Assembly: GCA_964609385.1 (NCBI GenBank)
Contig: CAZSSM010000042.1
Span: 1-63,020, forward strand
Reading direction: 5' to 3'
Source: CAZSSM01 sp964609385
GTDB lineage: Bacteria > Planctomycetota > Planctomycetia > Isosphaerales > Isosphaeraceae
Length of the DNA: 63,020 nt
Position numbers and translations under genes: made by a program. Positions 26,655 through 35,962 of this stretch are shown one piece after another; positions within the stretch are counted from its first letter, which is position 1, and every line of letters starts with the position of its first letter. The notes below the pieces were generated by a model. The model saw nothing but the letters and a program-made list of their open reading frames with translations, searched no databases and had not been told where the DNA came from.

Positions 26655-27704
26655 ATGAGCACCACGAGCCCTGAGTCGCCTCCGGCCATCGACGCCCTCG
26701 CCTCGGCCGACGACACCGCGACCACCGCGATCGACCTGTCGGTCCTGATCCCGATCTTCAACGAGGAGGAAAACATCGCGCCGTTGGCCGAGGAACTCGA
26801 TACGGTCCTCTCGGGATTGAACCTCCGCTACGAGATCATCTTCGTTGACGACGGCTCGATCGACGGCTCGGCCGAGCGATTGGCCGACGCCCGTCGACGC
26901 GACCCCGATCACGTCCGCGTGGCGCGTCTGCGTCGCAACTGCGGTCAGACCGCGGCGCTCTCGGCGGCGCTCGACATGGCACGGGGCCGGATCCTGATCC
27001 CGATGGACGGCGACCTCCAGAACGATCCGGCCGACATCCCCCGCCTCCTGGCCAAGCTCGAAGAGGGTTTCGACGTCGTCTCAGGCTGGCGACGCGACCG
27101 CAAGGACCCGTTCCTGACCCGCAAGCTGCCCTCGATCATGGCCAACGGACTGGTCGCGCGGATCTCGGGCGTCCCGCTCCACGACTTCGGCTGCACGCTT
27201 AAGGCCTACCGCCGTCGCGTCCTCCAAGGCGTTCGGCTCTACGGCGAGATGCACCGGTTCATCCCCGTCTTCGCCCGTTGGCAGGGGGCCAAGGTCGCCG
27301 AGTTGGTCGTCAACCACCGAGCACGGACCGCCGGCAAGTCGAAGTACGGCCTCAGTCGCACCTTCAACGTTGTGCTCGACCTCATCCTGATCCGCTTCTT
27401 CGACCGCTACGCCCAGCGTCCGATCCACCTCTTCGGTCGGCTCGGCCTGTTCTCGATCTTCCTCAGCAGCTTGATCTTCGTCCTGATGCTTTACCTCAAA
27501 TACATCTACCCATTCCCGCTACCGGCCGATGTTGATCAGGCCAAGGACTTTGTCGAGACCCCCCTGCCCGTTCTCTCGGCTATGTTCCTGCTCTTCGGTG
27601 GCCAGAACATTCTCACCGGTGTCCTGGCCGAGATGGTCATGCGCACGTACTACGAGTCCCAGGACAAGCGGACCTACCTCATCGACGAGGACGACGCATC
27701 GTAA
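26655..27704 (+). CDS. Family 2 glycosyltransferase with two C-terminal membrane helices
   Basis: This 349-residue enzyme resembles polyprenyl-phosphate sugar transferases (dolichol-phosphate mannosyltransferase/ArnC group), which move a sugar from a nucleotide donor to a lipid carrier on the inner membrane face. The GT-A domain (about 28-250) has SVLIPIFNEEENI, FVDDGSIDGS and the metal-binding MDGDLQNDP. LRRNCGQTAALSAALDMARG is also characteristic. Two hydrophobic segments (about 265-285 and 305-330) anchor it. The start ATG at 26655 lies 210 bp after the preceding gene. The sugar and lipid are not determined by sequence. Confidence 0.92.
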   Translation: MSTTSPESPPAIDALASADDTATTAIDLSVLIPIFNEEENIAPLAEELDTVLSGLNLRYEIIFVDDGSIDGSAERLADARRRDPDHVRVARLRRNCGQTAALSAALDMARGRILIPMDGDLQNDPADIPRLLAKLEEGFDVVSGWRRDRKDPFLTRKLPSIMANGLVARISGVPLHDFGCTLKAYRRRVLQGVRLYGEMHRFIPVFARWQGAKVAELVVNHRARTAGKSKYGLSRTFNVVLDLILIRFFDRYAQRPIHLFGRLGLFSIFLSSLIFVLMLYLKYIYPFPLPADVDQAKDFVETPLPVLSAMFLLFGGQNILTGVLAEMVMRTYYESQDKRTYLIDEDDAS

Positions 27705-27860
27705 TGGCGTCGCTCCCTTGATCCTGCAACGCGAACCCGAACGCGTTCGACCATGCAAGCCCCGTACCGCCGACACCATTCGCATCGCTGCTTCTTCAAA
27801 TTCGGTCAAACTAATCAACATGACATACATAAATTGCCCCACTAACCCGAGGACGCGATC

Positions 27861-29858
27861 ATGACCTCCAATTCAGTGTTTCAACCGTTGGTTCTGTCGA
27901 TCATTGTCGCTGTCGCCCCGATGATCACCACACCTTCGGTCGCGGACGCCCGCCCGGCATCATTCTTGGAGGCCGAGGCTCCACGTCAGGAAGAAGAGAC
28001 CGCCGAGACGCGCAACGCTCAAGGGATGACCTTCTTCCAACAAGGACGCTACAACGAGGCGATTCGCGAGTTCGAAGCAGCGATCGCACTCAACCCCAGA
28101 TTCGTCCCGTCGATCAGCAACCGGGGCGTCGCGAATTTCATGCTGGGAAACCTGCAGGATGCGCTTCCCGACCTCGACCGGGCATTGCAACTCGCCCCCG
28201 ACTTCCTCCCCGCGCTCAACGTCCGGGGGCTGGTCCTGATCGGGATCGGCGAGTACGAACGGGCGATCCGCGACTACGATCGCCTGCTCCAGATCCAACC
28301 GCAGAACCCCGTCGGCTTAAGCAATCGCGGTCAGGCGTACATCAACATCGGGGAGTTCGAGCGGGCGCTCGATGACCTGAACGCCGCCTTGAAGCTCAAC
28401 CCTGATTTTCCTGAGGCCCTCAACAATCGCGGGATGGCCCATTATCGACAGGGCGCGTTGGACCTCGCGCTCCGTGACTACGAACGCTCGTTGAAACTCC
28501 GGCCTCGGTCGATCGAGACGCTCAACAACCGAGGCATGCTCTACCTCAATCGTGGGGACGTCGATCGCGCGTTGGAAGATCTCAACACGGTACTCCAACT
28601 CAACCCCAATTATCTCAGCTCCATCAACCTTCGAGGACTCGCCAACCTCTCCAACAAGGATTACGATCGGGCGATTCGAGATTTCACCCGATGTCTGGAG
28701 TTGGCCCCCGAGAGCCCCGTCTACCTCAATAATCGGGGCCGTGCCCGCTTCGAACAGGGTGAACTCGAACTCGCCATGGACGACTTCGACGAGGCCCTGC
28801 GGATCAACCCCGACTTCTACATCGCCCTCAACAACCGCGGGTATGCCTACTACAAGAGCGGTGATCCAGAGCGCGCCCTCCAAGACTACGAGCGTTGTTT
28901 AGAAATCAATCCTGAATATGTAGAAGCGATCAACAATCGAGGGCTCGTCTATCTGGATCGCAGTGAGACCGCTCTGGCGCTCCGCGACTTCGAGGAGGCG
29001 CTTCGACTCAACCCGAACTTCCTGATGGCGATCAACAATCGAGGCTTCGCTCGATTCCAGTCAGGCGAGTTTGATACCGCCATCGATGACTACGATCGCT
29101 GCCTTCAGGCCAATCCCCAAGACCTATTCGCCCTCAACAATCGCGGACTCACCTACGCTCGGCTCGGCGAATACGACGAAGCCTTGAAAGACCTCGATGA
29201 GGCGATACGACTCAATCCGGACTACAGCGAGGCGCTCAACATCCGCGGCTTCGTCCATCTCCACCAAGGTTCGTACGACCAGGCAATCCGCGACTTGGAT
29301 CGTTCCTTGGAACTGAACCCTCAATATCTCGATGCCTTGATGAATCGGGGCCTCGCCCACTTCCGAAGCGGAGACTACGTCCGCTCGTTCGAGGACCACG
29401 ACCGCGCCATCGGGTTGGCCCTCGACTACGGCGAAGCCTACGCGCGACGGGCACGGGCTCTCGCCCTGCAAGGTCGATTCGATGAGGCCCTCAAGGATCA
29501 CGAGCGCTCCCTCCAATTCACGCCCGAGGAGCCGACGGTCCAAGAGGCCTATGCCCGAACGCTGGTCACCGCCCCCGACCCGGCGTATCGCGATGGTCCG
29601 CGCGGACTCGAGCTGGCCGAACAAGCCCTGAGCATCTATCGCGAACAAGACCCAGCCCAGCCGCTCGAACGCGACTACCTCGATACCCTCGCGGCAGCCT
29701 ACGCCGAGGCCGGCCAATTCAACAAAGCTATCGAAACCCAGATCCAAGCAATCGATAAGGCCAGTGAGTCTCGACGCGACGAACTCACCCGACGGCTCGA
29801 AACCTACCGCAATCAAGAACCGCTCCGCGAGGGTCCGGACCAGGCAACTCGCCCTTGA
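27861..29858 (+). CDS. Exported tetratricopeptide-repeat protein
   Basis: A 665-residue protein begins with a signal peptide (about residues 1-30). It then has at least fifteen consecutive 34-residue TPR units from about residue 48 to 560, seen as repeated ALNNRGxAxxxxGxxxxAxxDxxxALxLNP patterns. A C-terminal pair of degenerate repeats contains LDTLAAAYAEAGQFNKAIET. TPR arrays are protein-binding scaffolds; the location is periplasmic or cell-surface. GAGGA lies about 8 nt before the start. An 8-bp hairpin follows the gene. Confidence 0.93.
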   Translation: MTSNSVFQPLVLSIIVAVAPMITTPSVADARPASFLEAEAPRQEEETAETRNAQGMTFFQQGRYNEAIREFEAAIALNPRFVPSISNRGVANFMLGNLQDALPDLDRALQLAPDFLPALNVRGLVLIGIGEYERAIRDYDRLLQIQPQNPVGLSNRGQAYINIGEFERALDDLNAALKLNPDFPEALNNRGMAHYRQGALDLALRDYERSLKLRPRSIETLNNRGMLYLNRGDVDRALEDLNTVLQLNPNYLSSINLRGLANLSNKDYDRAIRDFTRCLELAPESPVYLNNRGRARFEQGELELAMDDFDEALRINPDFYIALNNRGYAYYKSGDPERALQDYERCLEINPEYVEAINNRGLVYLDRSETALALRDFEEALRLNPNFLMAINNRGFARFQSGEFDTAIDDYDRCLQANPQDLFALNNRGLTYARLGEYDEALKDLDEAIRLNPDYSEALNIRGFVHLHQGSYDQAIRDLDRSLELNPQYLDALMNRGLAHFRSGDYVRSFEDHDRAIGLALDYGEAYARRARALALQGRFDEALKDHERSLQFTPEEPTVQEAYARTLVTAPDPAYRDGPRGLELAEQALSIYREQDPAQPLERDYLDTLAAAYAEAGQFNKAIETQIQAIDKASESRRDELTRRLETYRNQEPLREGPDQATRP

Positions 29859-29909
29859 ACGCTCCCCAAAATGCCGTCCTATGCGTGAGGCATGGTTTCT
29901 GGAAGCAAT

Positions 29910-29933
29910 TGCGTTGCTAACCATGGCAACGCA
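29910..29933. terminator. Hairpin between convergent genes
   Basis: TGCGTTGC (29910-29917) and GCAACGCA (29926-29933) form a perfect 8-bp stem with an 8-nt loop, 52 nt after the TPR gene and before the end of the convergent nucleotidyltransferase gene. There is no T run. Confidence 0.4.
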
Positions 29934-30018
29934 TATGAATTTGGAAGTTTTGCGGAGACCTTCCCCAACCAGAGTTGTTTGAGGGATCACCGAGGATCGA
30001 CGTGGACCGCGACTCGGC

Positions 30019-30843
30019 TCAACCGCTCTCGGGTCGCGTCAACGGCCAACCCGTTCGTTGATCGAGGCGGATCTCCATCGCATCGACCCAGTCCACGACA
30101 CCGCGCCAGAGCCGTTCCAAATGGTCGGCGACGACGTCCAGGTCGGACAACGTGCCGGCCTCGACAAGACCGTGAAGTTCGCGATAGCCATCCGGTAACG
30201 GATCGAACCGGAGCGACTCCTCGAACATCAGCGATTCCGAGGTAAAACCGTACTTGTTGGCGATCCCCAACATCAACGCCGACTTCGTCAGAAACTCGCA
30301 CGCCATGATCGCCGAGGGTTGGTGGCTTCCCGTGCGTCGGGCATTGCGGAGCTTACCGATCCGTTCGTACAGCTCGACGACCAACTCTCCGACCAAGTGA
30401 TCGAATTCCTTTTGAGGCGGTGACATGATCATACGTCGCATCTCGTCGAAGACGGACGGATCGCCATAGAGGCAGATCATGTCCAAATAGGACCGCTTCC
30501 AGAGAGGCCAAACCTCTTCGTCCATATCGAGCACGTCACATCGGATGACGTCGGGGGTCTGGATCGCGACTTCCGCTTTGTTCGCCTCGTAGATCCATTC
30601 GTAAGTGATGTCGACCTCGGTTCCCTCGATGACGCACGAGAGTTCGATGTCCGAATACGGCCCGTCGGTTTGACGGGCCATCGAGCCGTAGATCCCGATC
30701 GATAGGACACGTTCACCGTAAATCGCGACCAGGTCATTGACGATCTGGTCCACGACTTGCTGCCGGTCTGCACGCTTTTGAGGTTGTGGTCCCGAAGAGA
30801 GACCCATGAAGAGATGATTCATCTGATCGGCACAAACGGGCAT
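30019..30843 (-). CDS. ANT(4')-like (kanamycin nucleotidyltransferase-type) nucleotidyltransferase
   Basis: A 274-residue protein has the DNA-polymerase-beta-type nucleotidyltransferase motif YGSMARQTDGPYSDIEL (residues 52-68), with catalytic acids Asp65 and Glu67. This is nearly the same string as in the ANT(4') kanamycin nucleotidyltransferases. The similarity continues: YEWIYEANKAEVAI matches their HEWTTGEWKVEV region, ELYERIGKLRNAR keeps the position of the catalytic Glu in their LFEYAGKWRN, and the C-terminus has LWRGVVDWVDA. The known family transfers AMP to the 4'-hydroxyl of aminoglycosides. The real substrate here is not established. The start is uncertain (30843, 30822 or 30807) because none has a good ribosome-binding site. 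Confidence 0.85.
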   Translation of the reverse strand: MPVCADQMNHLFMGLSSGPQPQKRADRQQVVDQIVNDLVAIYGERVLSIGIYGSMARQTDGPYSDIELSCVIEGTEVDITYEWIYEANKAEVAIQTPDVIRCDVLDMDEEVWPLWKRSYLDMICLYGDPSVFDEMRRMIMSPPQKEFDHLVGELVVELYERIGKLRNARRTGSHQPSAIMACEFLTKSALMLGIANKYGFTSESLMFEESLRFDPLPDGYRELHGLVEAGTLSDLDVVADHLERLWRGVVDWVDAMEIRLDQRTGWPLTRPESG

Positions 30844-30915
30844 CAGTGGCTGCGGGATCGCGGCCCCGTGATGCCAACGTCAGAAGGACCAAAGAATTAG
30901 ACCTGGCCAATCCGA

Positions 30916-32424
30916 TCACTTAGCGGACCCGATCAGTTCACGGATGGCTTGTCCGAGGACGCTCTGATGGATGTAGGCGTCGTGCTTGGGGTCGAGTCGA
31001 CCGTCGGTCTCGAGCCGATCGAGGATGACCTCAGCGCCGAGGCCTCGGACGAACGCCGGCACGAGTTGGTTGCTGTGACCATTGGAGAGCCATCGATATC
31101 CGGGCATTTTGCCGGCGCCGTTGTCGGTGACGTCCTGGAAGAAGTCGGTGTCGGCCTCGGGCCCGAAGAGCATATGATCATGGTCGGCGGTGACGATGAC
31201 CAGCGTGTTCTCCCAGGTCTCGGGCGTGTCGGGGTCGTCGAGGCGCTCGACGACCAGGCGGATCGCGTCCTCGAACTCCTGCATCTCCTCGATCATGCGG
31301 CCGGTGGCGTTGGCGTGCATGGCCCAGTCGACCGCCCCACCTTCAACGGCTAGGAAGTAGCCGCCTTCGTTGTCGTCGAGCACGTTGAGCGCGGCGGCGG
31401 TCATCTCGGCGAGGGTTGGAACGTTGTCCGTGCGCGGGTCAGCCAGAACCGGATCGGCCTGAGGATTCCCGTCGCTGCTCCGGGAGAACTGGAGTGTGTC
31501 GTAGACACATGGAATCATGGCGACGCGGCCCGGCGTCTCGCCGTCGGCCATCGCCTGGACGTCGGCGCGATCTTGGACGAGCGTCCAAGCAGCGATGGGC
31601 CCTTCGGCGTCGACCTGGCCGGTCAACTGGTCCCAGAGGTCTTCGGGGAGGTAGCTGAAACGCTCGCCTTCGAGGGTGTACCCATCGGAACCGACGTGGC
31701 GGCCGTCGCGATCGAAGTCGGGGTTGCCGCCGCCCCCGAGAACGTCGAGGATCTCCGACTCGAACATCTCGCGGGCCAGTTCGTGGTAGTTGTTACGGCT
31801 GATGTTGTGGGCCCCGCCGCCAGATGCGGGCGTGGCGTGGTTGAACGGGACGCTGGAGATCGAGCCGACGGACTTGCCGGACCGCTTGGCGACTTCAGCG
31901 TGCGAGAGCAGCGGTTTTCCCGCGCCATCGATATTGATGCCGCCCTTGTAGACGGCCTGACCGGTCATGATCGCGCTCATGGTGCCGGCCGAGTCGGGCG
32001 CGGACTCGCGGAGCCAGCGGTAGCCCTCGAAGTAGAACGGGTATTGCTCCGGTTCCTCGCCGTCGAAAAGAGAATCATCGTAGGCCTTCGCTGCGTTGTA
32101 GACGATCGCGGGATCCTGTTCGAGCCGACCATCGGCCCCGCCGTTGTTGCGAAGGTTGTACGTGGCCGTGGCAAACTCGGACCAACCCTCGCCACGATAG
32201 ATCAAGGGCTCGCCCTTCCAATAGCGATAAGCTAAATGTGTATTATAGCCAGCGCCATCGGCTATGAAGAGGATGATGTTCTTGGGCTTAACGCTATCAT
32301 CAGTCTTGGTTGTCGGCGGCACAGGAATTGGACCCGCCGGGATGACTCGTCCTACACAACCGAACAGCACAACGACCAAGAGCGAGATCGCCGAGGCGAC
32401 GGCGAGACTCCGGAGCATGCTCAT
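30916..32424 (-). CDS. Alkaline phosphatase (PhoA superfamily), lipoprotein
   Basis: This 502-residue protein is predicted to release phosphate from organic phosphomonoesters. A signal sequence ends in VLFGC, giving lipid attachment at Cys23. FIADGAG (Asp56) supplies a metal ligand, and PDSAGTMSA contains the nucleophile Ser145 in the DSA motif. VEGGAVDWAMHAN and VTADHDHMLFG supply the remaining zinc/metal ligands. It is longer than E. coli PhoA because of an insert with NPDFDRDGRHVGSDGY. CAGGAA precedes ATG 32424, and the longer frame back to 32574 would bury the signal peptide, so 32424 was chosen. Confidence 0.92.
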   Translation of the reverse strand: MSMLRSLAVASAISLLVVVLFGCVGRVIPAGPIPVPPTTKTDDSVKPKNIILFIADGAGYNTHLAYRYWKGEPLIYRGEGWSEFATATYNLRNNGGADGRLEQDPAIVYNAAKAYDDSLFDGEEPEQYPFYFEGYRWLRESAPDSAGTMSAIMTGQAVYKGGINIDGAGKPLLSHAEVAKRSGKSVGSISSVPFNHATPASGGGAHNISRNNYHELAREMFESEILDVLGGGGNPDFDRDGRHVGSDGYTLEGERFSYLPEDLWDQLTGQVDAEGPIAAWTLVQDRADVQAMADGETPGRVAMIPCVYDTLQFSRSSDGNPQADPVLADPRTDNVPTLAEMTAAALNVLDDNEGGYFLAVEGGAVDWAMHANATGRMIEEMQEFEDAIRLVVERLDDPDTPETWENTLVIVTADHDHMLFGPEADTDFFQDVTDNGAGKMPGYRWLSNGHSNQLVPAFVRGLGAEVILDRLETDGRLDPKHDAYIHQSVLGQAIRELIGSAK

Positions 32425-32644
32425 GAGCGGATTCCTGGAAAGTCGGGGGAGCACAGAGAGCGCGACGACGAGCACATGGTCGCCGATACTTCCAAATTCC
32501 GTTGTATAGTCGCCGGAAGACCTTCGAGGATCAAGAACACGACTCAGATCTCGCCAGGCATCCCCTGACCGCATGGCTGGCTAGACTGGGCGAACGGTAG
32601 ACTAATGGTTCGCAAACATAAAAACTTCTCCCAAGAGGTTGGCC

Positions 32645-33107
32645 ATGGATTCTGACCCTCGACCTGACCGCTTCACATGGTTCTGTGCGGGCTTGGTTGC
32701 GGTGCCAGCGATCGCCATACTTTTTCTCGGTCTTGCTGGGGCGGCTTGGCTCTTCAATAACCAAGCCCCGCGTGGCGAAAAGGCTGTCTTCGTCGTCATT
32801 TCTACTTGTTTTTTTGGTCGCTTCTTTACTGTTGCTCATCGGCGAGTATCGAGCCATTTTCCGACGCAGTCGTCAGGCGTCTAAGGTCGTCGCTTGCTTG
32901 ATGCTCTACTTCGCCTTGTTGGGCTCCATCGGTTGGCTGACGGGTCTCGCCGATCTGCTCAACTTGACGCGGAAGAATCCCGACTCGATGTCACCTGGCG
33001 AGTTCATTGTTTATACGGCACTCATCCTCGGAGCACTTACGACAGGTCTCGGCCATTTGCGGTGGTATCGGCTTCTTGAGTCGGAATTGAACCAGACCCA
33101 AAGCTGA
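32645..33107 (+). pseudogene. Multi-pass membrane protein gene interrupted by a single-base frameshift
   Basis: ATG 32645, preceded by AGAGG, opens a frame with one hydrophobic helix (GLVAVPAIAILFLGLAGAA) that continues to FVVIS. At 32809-32815 there is a run of seven T. Beyond it the natural continuation lies one base further on: VASLLLLIGEYRAIF, then ACLMLYFALLGSIGWLTGLA and FIVYTALILGALTTGLG, ending at 33107. Removing one T gives a smooth 153-residue protein with four membrane helices, whereas the uncorrected frame ends at 32884 in an unlike tail. This could be a true frameshift mutation, slippage at the T run or a sequencing error. Function unknown. Confidence 0.65.
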
Positions 33108-33334
33108 GATGCGAGAATAACAACTCATTTTATATATATAATGTTATTATGTATTCTTGGCCTGTTGACCAAAGCAACAGAAAACGGTCGGCCCGGAATC
33201 CCGAGGGAATTCGGAGCTGCCCCTCGCGTCAAGATTGCGGTAGCGATAGGCTCATCTTGAGCCGTCCACGCCCGGCGTTGTGAGGTGGGCGGTGTTGTGT
33301 GAGTCCGCAAAACGGGTTGAAGGAGCGATCAGCT

Positions 33335-35413
33335 ATGCAGACGTGGAAAATCACGGTCGTGTGCGTCGCCTTGATCGGTGGCGGTTGTTCGTCTGGGACG
33401 TCGATGGATGCTGGAAACGATCCGTCTGGGACAGAGTCGGGGCCGCTCCGCGTCGTGATTCGAAAGACGTCGGAGCAGCCTCAGGTCGCATCGAAACCGG
33501 CATCCGAGCCCAGTACGCAGGCGACCGAGGGGCTTCCCGGAGTCAGCAGTCTGCCAGGACTCGGTCAACCAGCCAGCGAGGAGCCGTCGAAGTCGCTTCG
33601 AGGCCTGCCAGGACTCGGTGAGCCACCAGCCGAGGATCGAGTCGTGTCGCCCGGTTCGTTCGCCGGCGAATGGTTCACCTCATTCGGCGTGATCGACTTC
33701 GAGGTTCAAGGGGAGCAATTACGGGGCACGGTCCGCTCCGACGGCGCGTCGCTCGAGGGCTCGGTACAAGGGCGAACCGCGACCTTGACTTACAAAGGGA
33801 ACAGCCAGGGGAGCGTCAATCTGGAGTTGGACGAGTCCAACCTGAGCTTTGAGGGCTCGATCCTGATCAACAACCGAAGGCGCCCTTGGAATGGATGGCG
33901 GCCCGATCCAGACGCAAACAACCGTCCCAAAGGCGACCTCGGCGGGCTCTGGCTGACCTCGCAGGGCTTGATGGAGCTGACCCAGTCGGAGGATCAGGTG
34001 GAGGGTGTCTACGCGATCCAGGGGACGTCCAGCATCGACGGGACTATCGACGACCACCGTCTCGACTTCGAGTACCAGGGCTTCCGGGGCGGCTCAGGGT
34101 GGTTCACCCTCTCGGACGACGGCGAAACGCTCCACGGCGCCGCTCACGGCGAAGGATCAACCAATTGGTTCGCGTGGAGCGGGCGTCGCGCTCCGGAGTA
34201 TGTCCGGCATGCCGCGTTGGTGCCCGGCCAGATCGTCGACGGCTCCACCTCGACGATGCTCACCTATCACGTCCGCGCTCCAGATGCCTACGATCCGAAC
34301 GCCGACCCGCCCCAATCCTGGCCGACCGTGCTGATCCTCCACGGCTCGAACATGAGTGGCAAGGCGTACGTCAACACGATCGCCCAAGCCTTCCCTGAGA
34401 TCGGACGCGACTACCTCCTCCTGGGCATCAACGGCGAGCGCCCGTCGGCGACCGGCGACGAACCGCGATTCAATTACAGCTACGTCAGCTATGTGGGTAA
34501 GAGCACGTTCCGAGGCTTTCCAGGAACTGACCGCGAGAGCCCCGCCTTGGTCTCAGAAGCACTCGCGGAACTGACCTCGGTCTACCCGATCGACCACGTC
34601 TTCGTCGGTGGCCATTCGCAAGGTGGGTTCCTGACCTACTCCCTGTTGATGAACTTCCCCGAGCAATTCGTCGGGGCCTTCCCGATCTCTGCCGGCGTGA
34701 TCTTCCAGTGCGATCCGAACGTCTTTGAGGACGAATCGCTCCAGGCCGCTCAGCGCTCTACACCTTTGGCGATCATCCATTCTCGGAGCGACAATGTCGT
34801 CTCCTATGGCATGGGCGAGTCCGCCAACGAACTCTTCGGCGAGGCGGGCTGGCCGGCCTTCCGGTTCTTCAATCCCCAGGGTGGTGGGCACGCCTTCGCC
34901 CTCCTGCCGATCGACCAAGCGATCCGTTGGCTTGAAGCGCATCACTCCGACGACCCGGACGCCCTGATCGCCTTCGCCGAACGCGCGTCCGAAGAGGGAC
35001 AGACCCGTGACGCCGTCGCCGCGATCCGACGCGCTCGGGCGCTCGATCCCAATCCTGATCAGGTCGCCGCCCTCGAACGCCTCGCCGAGCCGATCGACGC
35101 CGAAGCGCGTCAACTCGCCGACCGCTTCCTTCCTATGATCCACGATGGACAGTCCGGGCCTTGGGTCGAGGAGTTCCTTCAGGCACGCGATCGGTTCGAG
35201 TTCGCCGACGGGTTCGCCGAGGCGATGGCCGCCTTCCAGGTCCTCCGGGATCAGCACGAAGGACCCGCCCGCGAAGCCAACAACGCCGCCCGCCAATCCT
35301 TCCAACAAAGCGACCGCAGTGCTGGCTTCACCAAGTATCAGAAAATCGTCGACAAGTACTTTGCCTCACCGCTCTACCGTCAACTCAAACGTCAGCTCGA
35401 TCAACGCGGCTGA
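33335..35413 (+). CDS. Lipoprotein alpha/beta-hydrolase (esterase) with helical C-terminal extension
   Basis: This 692-residue protein has a lipoprotein signal ending in IGGGC and a Ser/Pro/Gly-rich linker with the pattern LPGLGxP repeated three times. Two beta-rich segments follow (about 110-290: EQLRGTVRSDGASLEGSVQG and GDLGGLWLTSQGLMELTQSE). The hydrolase domain (about 295-545) has ILHGSN, the nucleophile elbow GGHSQGG with Ser428, the acid in SRSDNVV and the His in GGGHAF, as in polyhydroxybutyrate depolymerase/feruloyl esterase relatives. The C-terminal 150 residues are charged and helical (TPR-like). AAGGAG lies 9 nt before ATG 33335. Confidence 0.85.
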   Translation: MQTWKITVVCVALIGGGCSSGTSMDAGNDPSGTESGPLRVVIRKTSEQPQVASKPASEPSTQATEGLPGVSSLPGLGQPASEEPSKSLRGLPGLGEPPAEDRVVSPGSFAGEWFTSFGVIDFEVQGEQLRGTVRSDGASLEGSVQGRTATLTYKGNSQGSVNLELDESNLSFEGSILINNRRRPWNGWRPDPDANNRPKGDLGGLWLTSQGLMELTQSEDQVEGVYAIQGTSSIDGTIDDHRLDFEYQGFRGGSGWFTLSDDGETLHGAAHGEGSTNWFAWSGRRAPEYVRHAALVPGQIVDGSTSTMLTYHVRAPDAYDPNADPPQSWPTVLILHGSNMSGKAYVNTIAQAFPEIGRDYLLLGINGERPSATGDEPRFNYSYVSYVGKSTFRGFPGTDRESPALVSEALAELTSVYPIDHVFVGGHSQGGFLTYSLLMNFPEQFVGAFPISAGVIFQCDPNVFEDESLQAAQRSTPLAIIHSRSDNVVSYGMGESANELFGEAGWPAFRFFNPQGGGHAFALLPIDQAIRWLEAHHSDDPDALIAFAERASEEGQTRDAVAAIRRARALDPNPDQVAALERLAEPIDAEARQLADRFLPMIHDGQSGPWVEEFLQARDRFEFADGFAEAMAAFQVLRDQHEGPAREANNAARQSFQQSDRSAGFTKYQKIVDKYFASPLYRQLKRQLDQRG

Positions 35414-35420
35414 GTGACGA

Positions 35421-35439
35421 GGTCGATGACCCATCGACC
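35421..35439. terminator. Small hairpin after the esterase gene
   Basis: GGTCGAT (35421-35427) and ATCGACC (35433-35439) form a perfect 7-bp stem with a 5-nt loop, 8 nt after the stop codon. No T run. Confidence 0.35.
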
Positions 35440-35532
35440 GACTCGGAGCTTACGGTTCGTCAACGATCGCACGATCCAACATTCGGGCCGATCGATCACC
35501 ACGCTCGGGTCAGAGGTCAGACGCAGGCCGGT

Positions 35533-35555
35533 GGTTCGATCGGTTCGATCGGTTC
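35533..35555. repeat. Short tandem repeat
   Basis: The 9-mer GGTTCGATC occurs twice in tandem, followed by a partial third copy (GGTTC), in the gap between two convergent genes. Confidence 0.7.
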
Positions 35556-35683
35556 ACGATATCGAGTCGACGAAGGTCGATGACCATTCCGAGTTGGAAA
35601 GCATCGAACCGGTCGAAGAGGGACTCAAGCCCTTCGTGAAGCTTGAGTCCCATTTCTGCCTCGGCGTTTGGAACAAGTCAATG

Positions 35684-35962
35684 TTAGAACAGGATGCTGA
35701 TGAGATTCAGCACGAGGGTGCCGAGCATCGCCACAAGGCCGAGGGTTACACCGACCCAGATCCAAGCCGGCACGCGTAATGCCGAGCCGGGCGTCATGTA
35801 GGCGCCGCATTCCGGACAACGCTGGGCCTCCTCGTAGATCTCCTGACCACAGGAGGGGCAAGGCAACGTCTCAACCTCGTCGGAGTCGAAGTCCGACTCA
35901 TCCCAATCGCATTCGTCGTCGAATCGATCCCAACTTTTATCTTCGAACTCTGGGTCACTCAT
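35684..35962 (-). CDS. Small zinc-ribbon membrane protein
   Basis: A 92-residue protein starts with a very acidic region (residues 2-31). It then has a four-Cys zinc ribbon, CPSCGQEIYEEAQRCPECG (Cys35, 38, 49, 52), and a single C-terminal membrane helix (about 66-91, WIWVGVTLGLVAMLGTLVLN). GAAGAG lies 9 nt before ATG 35962; ATG 35968 is too close to it. The ribbon should face the cytoplasm. Such proteins are common in planctomycetes, without a defined function. Confidence 0.8.
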   Translation of the reverse strand: MSDPEFEDKSWDRFDDECDWDESDFDSDEVETLPCPSCGQEIYEEAQRCPECGAYMTPGSALRVPAWIWVGVTLGLVAMLGTLVLNLISILF

